Positions 14,424 to 22,760 are shown, counted from the stretch's first letter. The stretch is 30,128 nt of DNA from JAIBJN01 sp035762005 (GCA_035762005.1 DASTQA010000071.1:1-30128); one strand, 5' to 3'. Notes: generated by a model from the sequence alone, not told the origin. A program made the numbers and translations.

Positions 14424-14992
14424 TGGCCCAGCTCCTGCCGGTCGCAGTCGCGCTCCTCCTCGCGCTCCTCCTCGGCGGCCGCCTCGGGCGCATCGCGGAG
14501 CTGCGCCTGCGAGCGCTCCCGCTCTTCTACCTGGCGGTGGCCATCCAGGTCGTCGCCTTCCCGTTCGCCTTCCTGCCCTGGACGACGGGAGACGACACGG
14601 CGAAGGCTCTCTGGCTCGTCTCCTACGGATGCCTGCTCGCCGCGGCCGCGCTCAACCGCCGCCTCCTGGGGGCGCAAGTCGTCGCGCTCGGCATGGCGCT
14701 GAACCTCGCCGCCATCCTCGCGAACGGCGGCCGGATGCCCGCGACGCCGGCAGCAATGGAGGCGGCCGGCCTCGACTTCGCCGTCCGGCACAACAGCGTC
14801 GCGGCGGCGGACCCGCACCTGCCGTGGCTCGTCGACCGCTTCGCCGCCCCCGCCTGGGTGCCGCTCACGAACGTCTTCTCCGTCGGCGACGCGGTCATCG
14901 CGCTCGGCGCGGCCGTCCTCGTCCTCGCAGCGACCGGCGCGCGCCTCCCCCGGCTGCCGCTCCGCCGCGGCGCCGAGCAGGCGTCCGGCTAG
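14423..14992 (+). CDS. DUF5317 family membrane protein
   Basis: A 189-residue integral membrane protein with about five hydrophobic helices (first at 3-18). It carries MALNLAAILANGGRMP, followed by a polar loop with AVRHNSV and then PLTNVFSVGDAVIALGA; the N-x-ANGG-x-MP and FS-x-GD blocks are what I recognise as DUF5317, an uncharacterised family of actinobacteria and Firmicutes. The ATG overlaps the stop of the upstream GGDEF/HD-GYP gene (TGATG), which indicates translational coupling and suggests a role tied to that membrane signalling protein. The unusual conserved loop between helices may bind a ligand or metal, but nothing in the sequence fixes a function. A strong hairpin follows at 15055-15085. 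Confidence 0.8.
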   Translation: MAQLLPVAVALLLALLLGGRLGRIAELRLRALPLFYLAVAIQVVAFPFAFLPWTTGDDTAKALWLVSYGCLLAAAALNRRLLGAQVVALGMALNLAAILANGGRMPATPAAMEAAGLDFAVRHNSVAAADPHLPWLVDRFAAPAWVPLTNVFSVGDAVIALGAAVLVLAATGARLPRLPLRRGAEQASG

Positions 14993-15054
14993 CTCGACGC
15001 GGCCGCGGTCTGCGGCCCCGGCGACCACGACCGCACGAGTCGGCACGCTTCCGG

Positions 15055-15085
15055 CGCAGAGCGCGCGCCACGCGCGCGCTCTGCG
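15055..15085 (+). terminator. Terminator hairpin after the DUF5317 gene
   Basis: Perfect 13-bp stem CGCAGAGCGCGCG (15055-15067) and CGCGCGCTCTGCG (15073-15085), loop CCACG. It closes the second peptide-enzyme-DUF5317 unit; the next gene has its own promoter. Confidence 0.65.
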
Positions 15086-15187
15086 GGCGTTACGCTCGAA
15101 GCGGGTGGAGGCACGGGGTGGCCCCGGAGGCTGACGCGACCCGAGCGTCGCCGCCGCTCCGCGAGAACCGCCTCCGCACTCCGCGCG

Positions 15188-15193
15188 TATTCT
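15188..15193 (+). promoter_or_regulatory. -10-like hexamer for a leaderless transcript (propeller-like protein)
   Basis: TATTCT ends 6 bases before ATG 15200, with no Shine-Dalgarno in between. Confidence 0.5.
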
Positions 15194-15199
15194 CGGCGC

Positions 15200-17005
15200 A
15201 TGGCCGGGCGCAGCACGTGGCTCGCGGTCGGCGTCGTGGCCGTCGTCGGCGCCGTCGCCGTGGCGGACTCGCTCCGCGGCGAGAGCGCGTCCCGGCCGGA
15301 GCGTCAGCCCGACGCCTCGAGCACGCCGGCGACGACCGGGCGTGACTCCACGCAGACCGGCGAGGACGCCTCCCCCTCCTTCGGCGGCACCCTGTACTAC
15401 ACGGACGAGAGCTGCGAGCTCCGGGCCGTCGACCTGCCGACGCTCGAGCCCGCGGACGCGCCGGGCTGGGACGAGTGCAGCTTCGTCCTCTCGCCCGAGG
15501 CGGACAGGGCGAGCGGGGCCGGCTCCGGCTGGGACACCTACAGCGACCCGCGCATCGGCCGCCTCTTCCAGACCGCGGCGGGCAGGATCGAGGTGTCCTC
15601 GAACCTCGGCCCGGAGGGAGAGCCGGTCCGCGGCACCGCCGCCGCCTGGCGGCCGAACGGCACGCTCACGTACGTTGCCGGCGGCGCGCTACGCGAGTGG
15701 CCGAGCGGCGAGACCGTGCTGACGCAGAACGACCTCGCGGTCGCCGTCCGCGCGCACCCCAGCGTCCCGGACGCGGGCCGCGTGCGCGAGGTCGTCGTCG
15801 AGGCCGTCGGGTGGCTCGACGACAGTCGCCTCGTGACCGCCCTGAGCGTGCCGGTGGAGGACTCGGTCGAGCACGTCGTGGCGGTCTTCGAGGGCCACCG
15901 GCTCGCCTGGGTCGACGTCGCCGGACCCGCGGCGCTGTCCGACGTGCGCGTGAGCGCCGGCGGCCGGTTCTTCGCCGTCAGGACGGGATCGGGCTTCGTC
16001 CTCTTCGACTCCCGCCGTGGCCCGGTCGAGACGCCCGCGCAGATCGGATCCGACGTCCACGCGCTCGCCTGGTCGCCCGACGAGCAGTGGGTGGCCGCCG
16101 CCGCGGCGTCGAGCGTGTACGTCTTCAGGCCCGGCGACCAGGCTCGTGTCAGGGAGCTTCCGATCGCCGCCGCCGACCTCGCCTGGCGAGGCCCGGCCGG
16201 GGCGACCGTCCTCGCCGCGCCCGACCGGGCGCGGGAGTGGCTCGGCGACCAGGGCGCGACCGGTCGGCTCTTCGTGACCGAGCCCGGCTGCCGCCTCCGC
16301 GCGCTCCGGCTGCCCGACCTGACCTGGGAGGACGAGCCCGACCGCGGGCCGGCCCCGTGCCGGTTCACGCTCGGCGCCGGCGAGGACGCGCTCGCCGAGA
16401 CTACGGCGGTCGCTCCGGGCGGGCAGCTGCGTGCGACCTGCCGCGACGGGCGGCTCGCCGTCTTCGGCCCGCAGGGCCGGAGTGCCGACATCCCGGACGC
16501 GTGCGCGCCCGCCTGGACGCCGGACGGGACGCTCACCTTCCTTCGCGAGGGCGAGCTCTGGCGAGGCATGTTCGCCCCGCGCCGCCTCGTCTCGCGAGCG
16601 GAGCTCCGCGCGATGTTCGGGCGGGAGGCGACGCTCGAGGAGGTCGCGTGGCTCGACGACAGACGGGTCTGGGCCGTCGTCCGCCTCGGCTCCGCCGCTG
16701 CGATCGCCTCGATGACCCTGTCCCGGCTCGTCTACTCGCCGACCTTCGGCGCCGCGCGCATCGAAGGGCTCCGGGTGAACCGAGCCGGCATGGTCGCCGC
16801 CCGGACGGAGCAGGGCGTCGTGATCTTCGACAACGGCGGCCGGCGGGCGCTCACCTACCCGGGCGCGACCGCCGTCGCCTGGGCGCCGGACAGCCTCGTC
16901 GCGGCCGTCGCGACCGAGGGCGAGGTCCTCTTCGTCGCGCCCGTCTCGCGCGACGTCGTGGCGGTCCCGCTCGAGGTCCGGGACCTCGAGTGGGTCGTGC
17001 CCTAG
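15200..17005 (+). CDS. Membrane-anchored beta-propeller-like protein with an internal duplication
   Basis: A 601-residue protein of unknown function. An N-terminal hydrophobic segment (about residues 6-23) anchors it, followed by a Ser/Thr/Pro-rich stalk (28-60) and a large exported domain rich in WD40/TolB-like blades. Residues about 62-331 and 355-601 are clearly the same unit twice: GTLYYTDESCELRAVDLP matches GRLFVTEPGCRLRALRLP, AAWRPNGTLTYV matches PAWTPDGTLTFL, VGWLDDSRLV matches VAWLDDRRVW, GSGFVLFDSRRG matches EQGVVIFDNGGR, LAWSPDEQWVAAAA matches VAWAPDSLVAAVA. Cys pairs at 72/93 and 364/387 fall at equivalent places and may be disulfides. Likely extracytoplasmic binding or sensing. 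ATG 15200 follows a -10-like element by 6 bases. The stop lies 2 bases from that of the opposing carboxyltransferase gene. Confidence 0.8.
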   Translation: MAGRSTWLAVGVVAVVGAVAVADSLRGESASRPERQPDASSTPATTGRDSTQTGEDASPSFGGTLYYTDESCELRAVDLPTLEPADAPGWDECSFVLSPEADRASGAGSGWDTYSDPRIGRLFQTAAGRIEVSSNLGPEGEPVRGTAAAWRPNGTLTYVAGGALREWPSGETVLTQNDLAVAVRAHPSVPDAGRVREVVVEAVGWLDDSRLVTALSVPVEDSVEHVVAVFEGHRLAWVDVAGPAALSDVRVSAGGRFFAVRTGSGFVLFDSRRGPVETPAQIGSDVHALAWSPDEQWVAAAAASSVYVFRPGDQARVRELPIAAADLAWRGPAGATVLAAPDRAREWLGDQGATGRLFVTEPGCRLRALRLPDLTWEDEPDRGPAPCRFTLGAGEDALAETTAVAPGGQLRATCRDGRLAVFGPQGRSADIPDACAPAWTPDGTLTFLREGELWRGMFAPRRLVSRAELRAMFGREATLEEVAWLDDRRVWAVVRLGSAAAIASMTLSRLVYSPTFGAARIEGLRVNRAGMVAARTEQGVVIFDNGGRRALTYPGATAVAWAPDSLVAAVATEGEVLFVAPVSRDVVAVPLEVRDLEWVVP

Positions 17006-17007
17006 CG

Positions 17008-18579
17008 TCAGAGCGGGACGTTCCCGTGCTTCCTCGCGGGCCGCCGCTCGCGCTTGCCGAGCGCCGTCGCGAGCGCGTCGCAGAGGACCGGGCGCGTCCG
17101 GCGCGGGTCGATGACGTCGTCGACGTAGCCCCGCTCGGCGGCCGTGTACGGGTTGGCGAACTGCGCGCGGTAGTCGGCGATCAGCTCGGCCCGGCGGGCG
17201 TCTGGGTCCTCGGCCTCCTCGAGCTCCTTGCGGAAGACGATGTTGACGGCTCCCTCGGGCCCCATGACCGCGACCTCGGCGGTCGGCCAGGCGAAGTTGA
17301 AGTCGGCCCGGATGTGCTTCGACGACATGACGTCGTAGGCGCCGCCGTAGGCCTTCCGCGTGACGACCGCGATCTTGGGCACGGTCGCCTCGCAGTAGGC
17401 GTAGAGGAGCTTGGCGCCGTGGCGGATGATCCCGCCCCACTCCTGCGCGGTCCCCGGGAGGAAGCCGGGCACGTCGACGAACGTCACGAGCGGGAGGTTG
17501 AAGGCGTCGCAGGTGCGGACGAACCGCGCCGCCTTCACCGAGGAGTCGCTGTCGAGCGTCCCCGCGAGCGCCTTCGGGTTGTTGGCGACGATCCCGACCG
17601 GGTGGCCGCCCAGACGGGCGAAGCCGCAGAGGATGTTCTCCGCCCAGAGCTGGTGCACCTCGAGGAAGTCGCCGTCGTCGACGACGCGCTCGACGATCGC
17701 GCGCATGTCGTAGGGCTTCGTCGGCTCGTCGGGGACGATCGTGTCGAGCTCGGGATCCTCCCGCTCCGGAGGGTCGGAGGAAGGGAAGGAGGGCGGCGGA
17801 TCCGCGTTGTTCTGGGGCAGGAAGGAGAGGAGGTAGCGGGCGTCCTCGAGGCAGGCCTCCTCGTCGTCGGCCGCGAAGTGCGCCACCCCGGACTTCGAGG
17901 CGTGCGTGGCGGCCCCGCCCAGCTCCTCGAAGGTGACGTCCTCTCCGGTGACCGTCTTCACGACCTCGGGCCCCGTGATGAACATGTACGAGGTCTCCTT
18001 GACCATGAGGACGAAGTCGGTCATCGCGGGCGAGTAGACCGCGCCCCCGGCGCACGGCCCCATGACGAGGCTGATCTGCGGGATGACGCCCGAGGCCTGG
18101 ACGTTCCGCCAGAAGATCTCGGCGTAGCCTCCGAGCGAGACGACGCCCTCCTGGATGCGGGCGCCGCCCGAGTCGTTGATGCCGATGAGCGGGCAGCCGT
18201 ACTTGAGCGCGAGGTCCATGACCTTGCAGATCTTCTCCGCGAAGGCCTCCGAGAGCGTCCCGCCGAAGACCGTGAAGTCCTGCGAGAAGACGAAGACCTT
18301 GCGCCCGAAGATCGTCCCGTAGCCCGTGACGACGGCGTCGCCCCAGGGCCGCCGCTCCATCATCCCGAAGTGGGGATTGCGGTGGCGGACGAAGCGGTCG
18401 AGCTCGACGAAGCTGCCGGGGTCGAGGAGCTTCTCGAGGCGCTCGCGCGCGAGGAGCTTCCCGCGCTCGCGCTGCCGCGCGACGGCCCGCTCGTCGCCGG
18501 CGTGGAGCGCCTCCTCGCGCAGGCGCGCGAGCGCCGCGAGCTTCGCCCGGGTGGACTCGAGGTCCTCCGCCTTCGCCAT
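17008..18579 (-). CDS. pccB: Acyl-CoA (propionyl-CoA) carboxylase beta subunit, carboxyltransferase
   Basis: Carboxyltransferase that moves CO2 from biotin to an acyl-CoA, most likely propionyl-CoA to give methylmalonyl-CoA. The 523-residue product covers the whole family length, from RARLEKLLD-like RERLEKLLDPGSFVELD through the crotonase-fold N half (GINDSGGARIQEGV, MGPCAGGAVYSPAMTDF) and the C half (VDVPGFLPGTAQEWGGIIRH, TRKAYGGAYDVMSSK, AVMGPEGAVNIVF) to the typical C-terminus RKHGNVPL. The oxyanion-hole glycine loops are present in both halves. I use ATG 18579 (MAKAEDLEST) since the frame upstream adds non-family sequence; a TAAGCT element lies 8 bases before it. The mutase for the next step, methylmalonyl-CoA to succinyl-CoA, lies 145 bases upstream on the same strand. 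Confidence 0.95.
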   Translation of the reverse strand: MAKAEDLESTRAKLAALARLREEALHAGDERAVARQRERGKLLARERLEKLLDPGSFVELDRFVRHRNPHFGMMERRPWGDAVVTGYGTIFGRKVFVFSQDFTVFGGTLSEAFAEKICKVMDLALKYGCPLIGINDSGGARIQEGVVSLGGYAEIFWRNVQASGVIPQISLVMGPCAGGAVYSPAMTDFVLMVKETSYMFITGPEVVKTVTGEDVTFEELGGAATHASKSGVAHFAADDEEACLEDARYLLSFLPQNNADPPPSFPSSDPPEREDPELDTIVPDEPTKPYDMRAIVERVVDDGDFLEVHQLWAENILCGFARLGGHPVGIVANNPKALAGTLDSDSSVKAARFVRTCDAFNLPLVTFVDVPGFLPGTAQEWGGIIRHGAKLLYAYCEATVPKIAVVTRKAYGGAYDVMSSKHIRADFNFAWPTAEVAVMGPEGAVNIVFRKELEEAEDPDARRAELIADYRAQFANPYTAAERGYVDDVIDPRRTRPVLCDALATALGKRERRPARKHGNVPL

Positions 18580-18724
18580 GTTGCGGGAGCTTACTTCCGC
18601 CCGGCACGGTCCCGGCACGATCCGCGCATCGCGCCGCGGAGCTCAGGACGACGCTCGGAAGCGGGTCGTGGGCCGGGTGACCCGAAGGCGCGCTCTTCCC
18701 TCGGCTCCCGTCGACCGCCGAGGC

Positions 18725-20308
18725 TCAGGGGGAGAGGTGCGCGTCGTACGTGCCGAGCTCCTCGCGGAGCGCGGTGCAGACCTCGCCTATCGTGCACCGG
18801 GCCGCCAGGGCCGCGCGCATGGGCACGAGGAGGTTCTCCTCGCCCCGCGCGGTCTCCCGGACGGCCGCGAGGGCCGCCGCCGCGGCCGCATCGTCCCGCT
18901 CGGCGCGCACGCGCAGCGTGCGCTCGACCTGGCGTCGCTCGGACTCCGGATCGAGGCGGTGGAGCTCGATCTCCTCCTCGTCGTCCTCGGCGAACCGGTT
19001 CACGCCGACGATCACCTTCCCGCCGGACTCGACCTGCCGCTCGTGCTCGTACGCGGCCTCCTCGATCTCGTGCTGGGTGAAGCCCTGCTCGATCGCGGCG
19101 ACGGCGCCGCCGAGCTCGTCGATCCGCTCGATCAGCTCCGCGGCCCGCTCCTCGAGCTCCCGCGTCAGCGCCTCGAGGAAGAAGGAGCCGCCGAGGGGGT
19201 CGGCCGTGTCCGTCCCGCCCGCCTCGTGCGCGAGGATCTGCTGCGTCCGCAGCGCGATCCGCGCGGAGCGCTCGGTCGGGAGCGCGAGGGCCTCGTCGAA
19301 GCCGTTCGTGTGGATGGACTGCGCGCCGCCGCAGACGGCGGAGAGCGCCTGCACGGCCACGCGCACGACGTTCGACTCCGGCTGCTGGGCGGTCAGCGTC
19401 GACCCGCCGGTCTGGGCGTGGAAGCGCAGCGCCTGCGCGCGGGGGTTCACCGCCCCGAAGCGGTCGCGCATGATCCCGGCCCAGAGCCGCCGCGCGGCCC
19501 GGAACTTCGCCACCTCCTGGAAGAAGTGGTTGTGGGCGTTGAAGAAGAACGAGAGCCGCGCCCCGAACTCGTCCGCGGAGAGCCCCGCGGCGACGGCGGC
19601 CTCGCAGTAGGCGATCCCGTGCGCGAGCGTGAAGGCGAGCTCCTGCACGGCCGTCGCCCCCGCCTCCCGGATGTGGTAGCCGGAGATCGAGATCGTGTTC
19701 CAGCGCGGCAGCCGCTCGCGGCAGTAGGCGAAGAGGTCGGTCGTGATGCGCATGGAGGGCCGGGGCGGGAAGATGTAGTTCCCGCGCGCGACGTACTCCT
19801 TGAGGATGTCGTTCTGGACGGTGCCGCGCAGCTCGGAGCCCGGCACGCCCTCCCGCTCGGCCACGAGCTCGTAGAGGAGAAGCAGGAGCGAGGCCGGCGC
19901 GTTGATCGTCATCGAGGTCGAGACCTCGCCGAGCGGGATGCCCGCGAAGAGGGTCTCCATGTCGGCGAGCGAGTCGATCGCCACGCCCGTCCGCCCCACC
20001 TCGCCCGCGGCGCGCGGGTCGTCCGAGTCGTAGCCGAGCTGCGTCGGCAGGTCGAACGCCACCGACAGGCCCGTCTGGCCCCGCTCGAGGAGGTAGCGGA
20101 AGCGGGCGTTCGTCTCCTCCGCCGAGGCGAAGCCCGCGTACTGGCGGATCGTCCACGGCTTGCCCCGGTACATGTCACGGTAGGGGCCTCGCGTGAAGGG
20201 GAACTCGCCCGGGAGCCCGAGCTCCCGCCCGGCGGCGTCCTCCTCCGAGTAGACCGGCTTGACCTCGATGCCCGAGTCCGTCTCGCGCCGCTCCTCCGCG
20301 GTGGCCAC
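18725..20308 (-). CDS. Methylmalonyl-CoA mutase large (catalytic) subunit, no B12 domain
   Basis: Catalytic TIM-barrel subunit of an acyl-CoA mutase of the methylmalonyl-CoA mutase family. The 527-residue product has GKPWTIRQYAGFASAEETNA, GLSVAFDLPTQLGYDSDDPR, GVAIDSLADMETLF, NTISISGYHIREAGATAVQE, LRFHAQTGGSTLTAQQP and SIHTNGFDEALALPTE, the standard conserved blocks. It ends after the barrel, so the cobalamin-binding domain must be supplied by a separate small subunit not found in this window. GTG 20308 (product starting VATAEERRETDSG) is preferred to the much longer open frame because a TACCAT element lies 6 bases upstream and the divergent gene begins nearby. Position next to the carboxyltransferase gene supports methylmalonyl-CoA, but isobutyryl-CoA or related mutases share this architecture. 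Confidence 0.93.
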   Translation of the reverse strand: MATAEERRETDSGIEVKPVYSEEDAAGRELGLPGEFPFTRGPYRDMYRGKPWTIRQYAGFASAEETNARFRYLLERGQTGLSVAFDLPTQLGYDSDDPRAAGEVGRTGVAIDSLADMETLFAGIPLGEVSTSMTINAPASLLLLLYELVAEREGVPGSELRGTVQNDILKEYVARGNYIFPPRPSMRITTDLFAYCRERLPRWNTISISGYHIREAGATAVQELAFTLAHGIAYCEAAVAAGLSADEFGARLSFFFNAHNHFFQEVAKFRAARRLWAGIMRDRFGAVNPRAQALRFHAQTGGSTLTAQQPESNVVRVAVQALSAVCGGAQSIHTNGFDEALALPTERSARIALRTQQILAHEAGGTDTADPLGGSFFLEALTRELEERAAELIERIDELGGAVAAIEQGFTQHEIEEAAYEHERQVESGGKVIVGVNRFAEDDEEEIELHRLDPESERRQVERTLRVRAERDDAAAAAALAAVRETARGEENLLVPMRAALAARCTIGEVCTALREELGTYDAHLSP

Positions 20309-20314
20309 GCTCGC

Positions 20315-20320
20315 ATGGTA
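20315..20320 (-). promoter_or_regulatory. -10-like hexamer for the leaderless mutase transcript
   Basis: TACCAT on the minus strand ends 6 bases before GTG 20308. It lies within a 69-bp divergent promoter region shared with the plus-strand gene at 20378. Confidence 0.5.
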
Positions 20321-20377
20321 CGCGCGATTTGAGCCGCGCCGGACACCGTGCCATAGTCGCTTCGCCCGCCGCCGCCC

Positions 20378-21328
20378 ATGACGCAGGACGAGTTCCACCG
20401 CGCCCTCGACGCTCGCTCGCAGGAGATCGTCGAGCTGCTCGGACGCGCCGACTGGCGCTTCTGGAACCGGAGCGTGCCGCGAAACGCCGAGCTGCGCAAG
20501 AACCTGGGGCGCCTGCGCGCGGCGATCGCGGACGCCCGCCGGCTCGAGCGCGAGGGCAGGCTGGACGAGGAGGCCCGCACGCTCCTCGGAGAGCTCCTGA
20601 AGCAGGCGCCGACGAGGAGCACGGACGCGCTCGGGGAGGTGCTCGAGGAGGTGGACCAGGCACTGATCGCGGCCGGCGACGCCGCGTTCCTCTGCGCGCT
20701 GCTCGAGCTCGAGTACGAGCGCGACGAGCAGGAGGGCGGCGCCGGCGTGACGACGTGGCGCACCCTCTACGACGGCAAGCCGCTCGCGGCCTCGGTCGCG
20801 TACGCGCGGGGCGGCATCGTCGACCAGACGTCGCTCGAGGAGGCCCGGCGCAAGCTCTCCATGCTCTACCACGCGCGCCAGGCGCTCTACGCCCTCGGCC
20901 GGGCCCGCACGGGGACGAAGGCGGCGCGTCTCGCCTGGCTCGCGCCCGTCATGGCCGGTCTCGCACTCGCGCTCGTCGTCGCCGTCGACCTCGCGGCCGA
21001 CGACGCGAGCTGGCGAGAGGGGCTCCTCGTCGCGGTCGCCGGCGCAGTCGGCGCCACCCTCAGCGGCGCCCTCAAGCTGCGTGACCAGCTCCCTCGCATC
21101 ACGGGCCTGCGGACGTTCTGGTCGGCCTTCGCCCTCCAGGTTCCCATCGGGGCGGTCGCCGGGTTGTTCCTCTGGATCGTCCTCGAGAGCGGCCTCGTCG
21201 AGATCGCGGAGCCGGGCGCGGACTGGGCGGTCGAGGCGGCCGTGGCCTTCGCCGCCGGCTTCTCGGAGCCGTTCGTCCTGAAGACGGTCGAGCGCATCGC
21301 CGGCGGCGGCGACTCGCGGCCCGGGTAG
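20378..21328 (+). CDS. Unknown protein: helical cytoplasmic domain plus about four membrane helices
   Basis: I do not recognise the family. The 316-residue product has a soluble N-terminal part (about 1-180) that is charged and helical, including a KLSMLYHARQALYALGRA helix just before the membrane, then four hydrophobic segments at about 186-206, 215-231, 248-269 and 284-300. Between segments two and three is the loop SGALKLRDQLPRITGLRTFW, the most conserved-looking part, and the last helix ends FAAGFSEPFVLKTVERI, suggestive of a membrane protein whose C-terminus folds back to the cytoplasm. ATG 20378 is used; a CATAGT hexamer lies 20 bases upstream and would give a short leader. The stop TAG forms part of the next gene's -10 element. 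Coding character is normal for the window. Confidence 0.75.
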   Translation: MTQDEFHRALDARSQEIVELLGRADWRFWNRSVPRNAELRKNLGRLRAAIADARRLEREGRLDEEARTLLGELLKQAPTRSTDALGEVLEEVDQALIAAGDAAFLCALLELEYERDEQEGGAGVTTWRTLYDGKPLAASVAYARGGIVDQTSLEEARRKLSMLYHARQALYALGRARTGTKAARLAWLAPVMAGLALALVVAVDLAADDASWREGLLVAVAGAVGATLSGALKLRDQLPRITGLRTFWSAFALQVPIGAVAGLFLWIVLESGLVEIAEPGADWAVEAAVAFAAGFSEPFVLKTVERIAGGGDSRPG

Positions 21329-21331
21329 GCT
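21326..21331 (+). promoter_or_regulatory. -10-like hexamer for the MoaD-MoaE fusion
   Basis: TAGGCT contains the stop codon of the preceding gene and ends 7 bases before GTG 21339. Because it overlaps coding sequence it is weaker evidence than the other examples. Confidence 0.35.
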
Positions 21332-21338
21332 CGGGCTC

Positions 21339-21977
21339 GTGCACGTCACCGTCAAGCTCTTCGCCGGGCTGCGGGAGCGCGCGGGGGCGGGAGAGCGCCG
21401 GCTCGACCTCCCCGCCGGTGCCCGCGTGGCGGACGTCTGGGCGCCGCTCGGCCTCGGCGAGGAGCCGGCCGGCCTGCTCTACGCGGTGAACAAGGAGTAC
21501 GCGGGCGGCGAGCGCTCGCTCGCCGAGGGGGACGAGGTCGCGCTCATCCCGCCGGTCTCGGGGGGCGCCTTCAGGCTCACGGAGGAGCCCATCGACGTCG
21601 CCGCCGTCGTCGCCGAGGTCGCGGACGAGCGTGCCGGCGCCGTCGCCACGTTCCTCGGCACCACGAGGGTCCACTCCCGCGGCCACACGGTCCTCCACCT
21701 CGAGTACGAGGCCTACGCGGGCATGGCCGAGAAGGTCATGGAGGAGATCGCCGCCGGCCTGCTCGCCCGCTACGAGCTCTGCCGCCTCGCGATGACCCAC
21801 CGGGTCGGCCGGGTCGGGATCGGCGAGACGAGCGTCGCGATCGCCGTCTCCGCCCCCCACCGCGAGCACGCCCTCGCCGCCTGCAAGGAGGCGATCGACA
21901 CGCTCAAGGCGGAGGTCCCGCTCTGGAAGAAGGAGGTCTACGAGGGCGGCGAGGAGTGGATCGGGCGCGGCTCCTGA
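21339..21977 (+). CDS. MoaD-MoaE fusion, molybdopterin synthase
   Basis: A 212-residue single chain combining both subunits of molybdopterin synthase, which inserts sulfur into cyclic pyranopterin monophosphate to make molybdopterin. Residues 1-76 are MoaD: VKLFAGLRERAG at the start and LIPPVSGG at the end, where G75-G76 is the position that carries the thiocarboxylate in free MoaD. Residues about 77-212 are MoaE: AVATFLGTTRVHSRG, LEYEAYAGMAEKVM, HRVGRVGIGETSVAIAV, and VPLWKKEVYEGGEEWI with the catalytic lysines. Mycobacterial MoaX is a known fusion of this kind that is cut after the Gly-Gly. The same cleavage is inferred here. Other molybdenum cofactor genes are not in the window. Confidence 0.93.
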   Translation: MHVTVKLFAGLRERAGAGERRLDLPAGARVADVWAPLGLGEEPAGLLYAVNKEYAGGERSLAEGDEVALIPPVSGGAFRLTEEPIDVAAVVAEVADERAGAVATFLGTTRVHSRGHTVLHLEYEAYAGMAEKVMEEIAAGLLARYELCRLAMTHRVGRVGIGETSVAIAVSAPHREHALAACKEAIDTLKAEVPLWKKEVYEGGEEWIGRGS

Positions 21978-22001
21978 CCGCGCCCGCCCGCCGCACGAGT
22001 C

Positions 22002-22550
22002 CTAGGGCGCCGCCGCCGTCACCGCCCACGTGCCCGTGACCTCCCACGTGCCCGGATTCGCTCCGCCGTTCGCGTAGAGGACGAGACCGCGCCTGCTCCC
22101 TCCCTCCCCTCCGTCCTCGGGCCGGTAGGTTCCGACGTCGCCGAGGACGTTCTCGCTCCTCTCGCCGACGAAGACGCACAGGTGGCCCCGCGAGGCGCGG
22201 GGCGACGCCGGGGTGCCGCGGCAGCCGGCCGGGGGCGGATCGCCCTCGTCGACGACGTGCACGGCTGGCGGCCGCGGCAGGGAGATCGGGAAGGAGATGG
22301 CGGTGATCTGGAACTCGTTGGCGTTCCCCGAGATCGCCCAGGCTCCCCGGAGGGTGTTTCCCGGCCGCAGGGGGGCGTTCGCCCGGAGGTAGCGCTCGTC
22401 GGCCTTCGCCTTCACGTGCTTCCAGATGTGGCCGATCCTCTCCCGGAAGTCCGCGGCGGCGGGCGTTGCGGAGAGGGCCGAGCCGAGCACCAGACCCACC
22501 GCGAGCAGTGCGACCCCTCGCCGGCGGCCGCCCTTCGTCCCCTCGTTCAT
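22002..22550 (-). CDS. Secreted protein with WK-H-KAD-RY motif (first of two paralogues)
   Basis: A 182-residue exported protein of unknown function. A basic N-terminus and hydrophobic stretch (GVALLAVGLVLGSALSATPAAA, about residues 12-33) form a signal peptide with cleavage near A33. Right after it comes HIWKHVKAKADERY (41-54), a motif shared with the second secreted protein at 22947-23624, followed by a beta-rich domain with GAWAISGNANEFQ and two Cys (CRGTP and HLCVFVGE) that may form a disulfide. ATG 22550 has GGGAGA 6 bases upstream on its strand. The C-terminus ends TWEVTGTWAVTAAAP. Such short-motif secreted proteins are, from memory, frequent in Thermoleophilia. It faces the moaD-moaE gene tail to tail. 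Confidence 0.75.
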   Translation of the reverse strand: MNEGTKGGRRRGVALLAVGLVLGSALSATPAAADFRERIGHIWKHVKAKADERYLRANAPLRPGNTLRGAWAISGNANEFQITAISFPISLPRPPAVHVVDEGDPPPAGCRGTPASPRASRGHLCVFVGERSENVLGDVGTYRPEDGGEGGSRRGLVLYANGGANPGTWEVTGTWAVTAAAP

Positions 22551-22660
22551 CGTTTTCTCCCTTCGTTCCGTGAGCCGTTGCCGAGTCTGGGCGGCGAGAC
22601 GAATTCGCCGGTTGCGGACGCTTCAAGCGGAGCGGCCGTCGACCTCGCCCGCAGACGAGA

Positions 22661-22682
22661 GGCGGGGGCCCAGGCCCCCGCC
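22661..22682 (-). repeat. Intergenic hairpin 1 in the 396-bp gap between the secreted-protein genes
   Basis: GGCGGGGGC with GCCCCCGCC around CCAG. No convincing gene was found in 22551-22946; the frames there are low-complexity. It holds this hairpin, one at 22761-22776 and a strong one at 22899-22924. Confidence 0.5.
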
Positions 22683-22760
22683 CTGCCGTCCCCCTGAGGA
22701 GGCTCTGGCTCGCCGGCGACCGGGCCGCCGGTCGCGCTCCGACGCGAGCCCGGAGGGCGT

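Noticed and set aside
15475..19080. Very long plus-strand open frame (over 1,200 codons)
   Set aside because: It crosses two real genes on opposite strands, is dominated by Arg/Gly/Pro/Ala, and has no recognisable domain; high GC removes stop codons from shadow frames.
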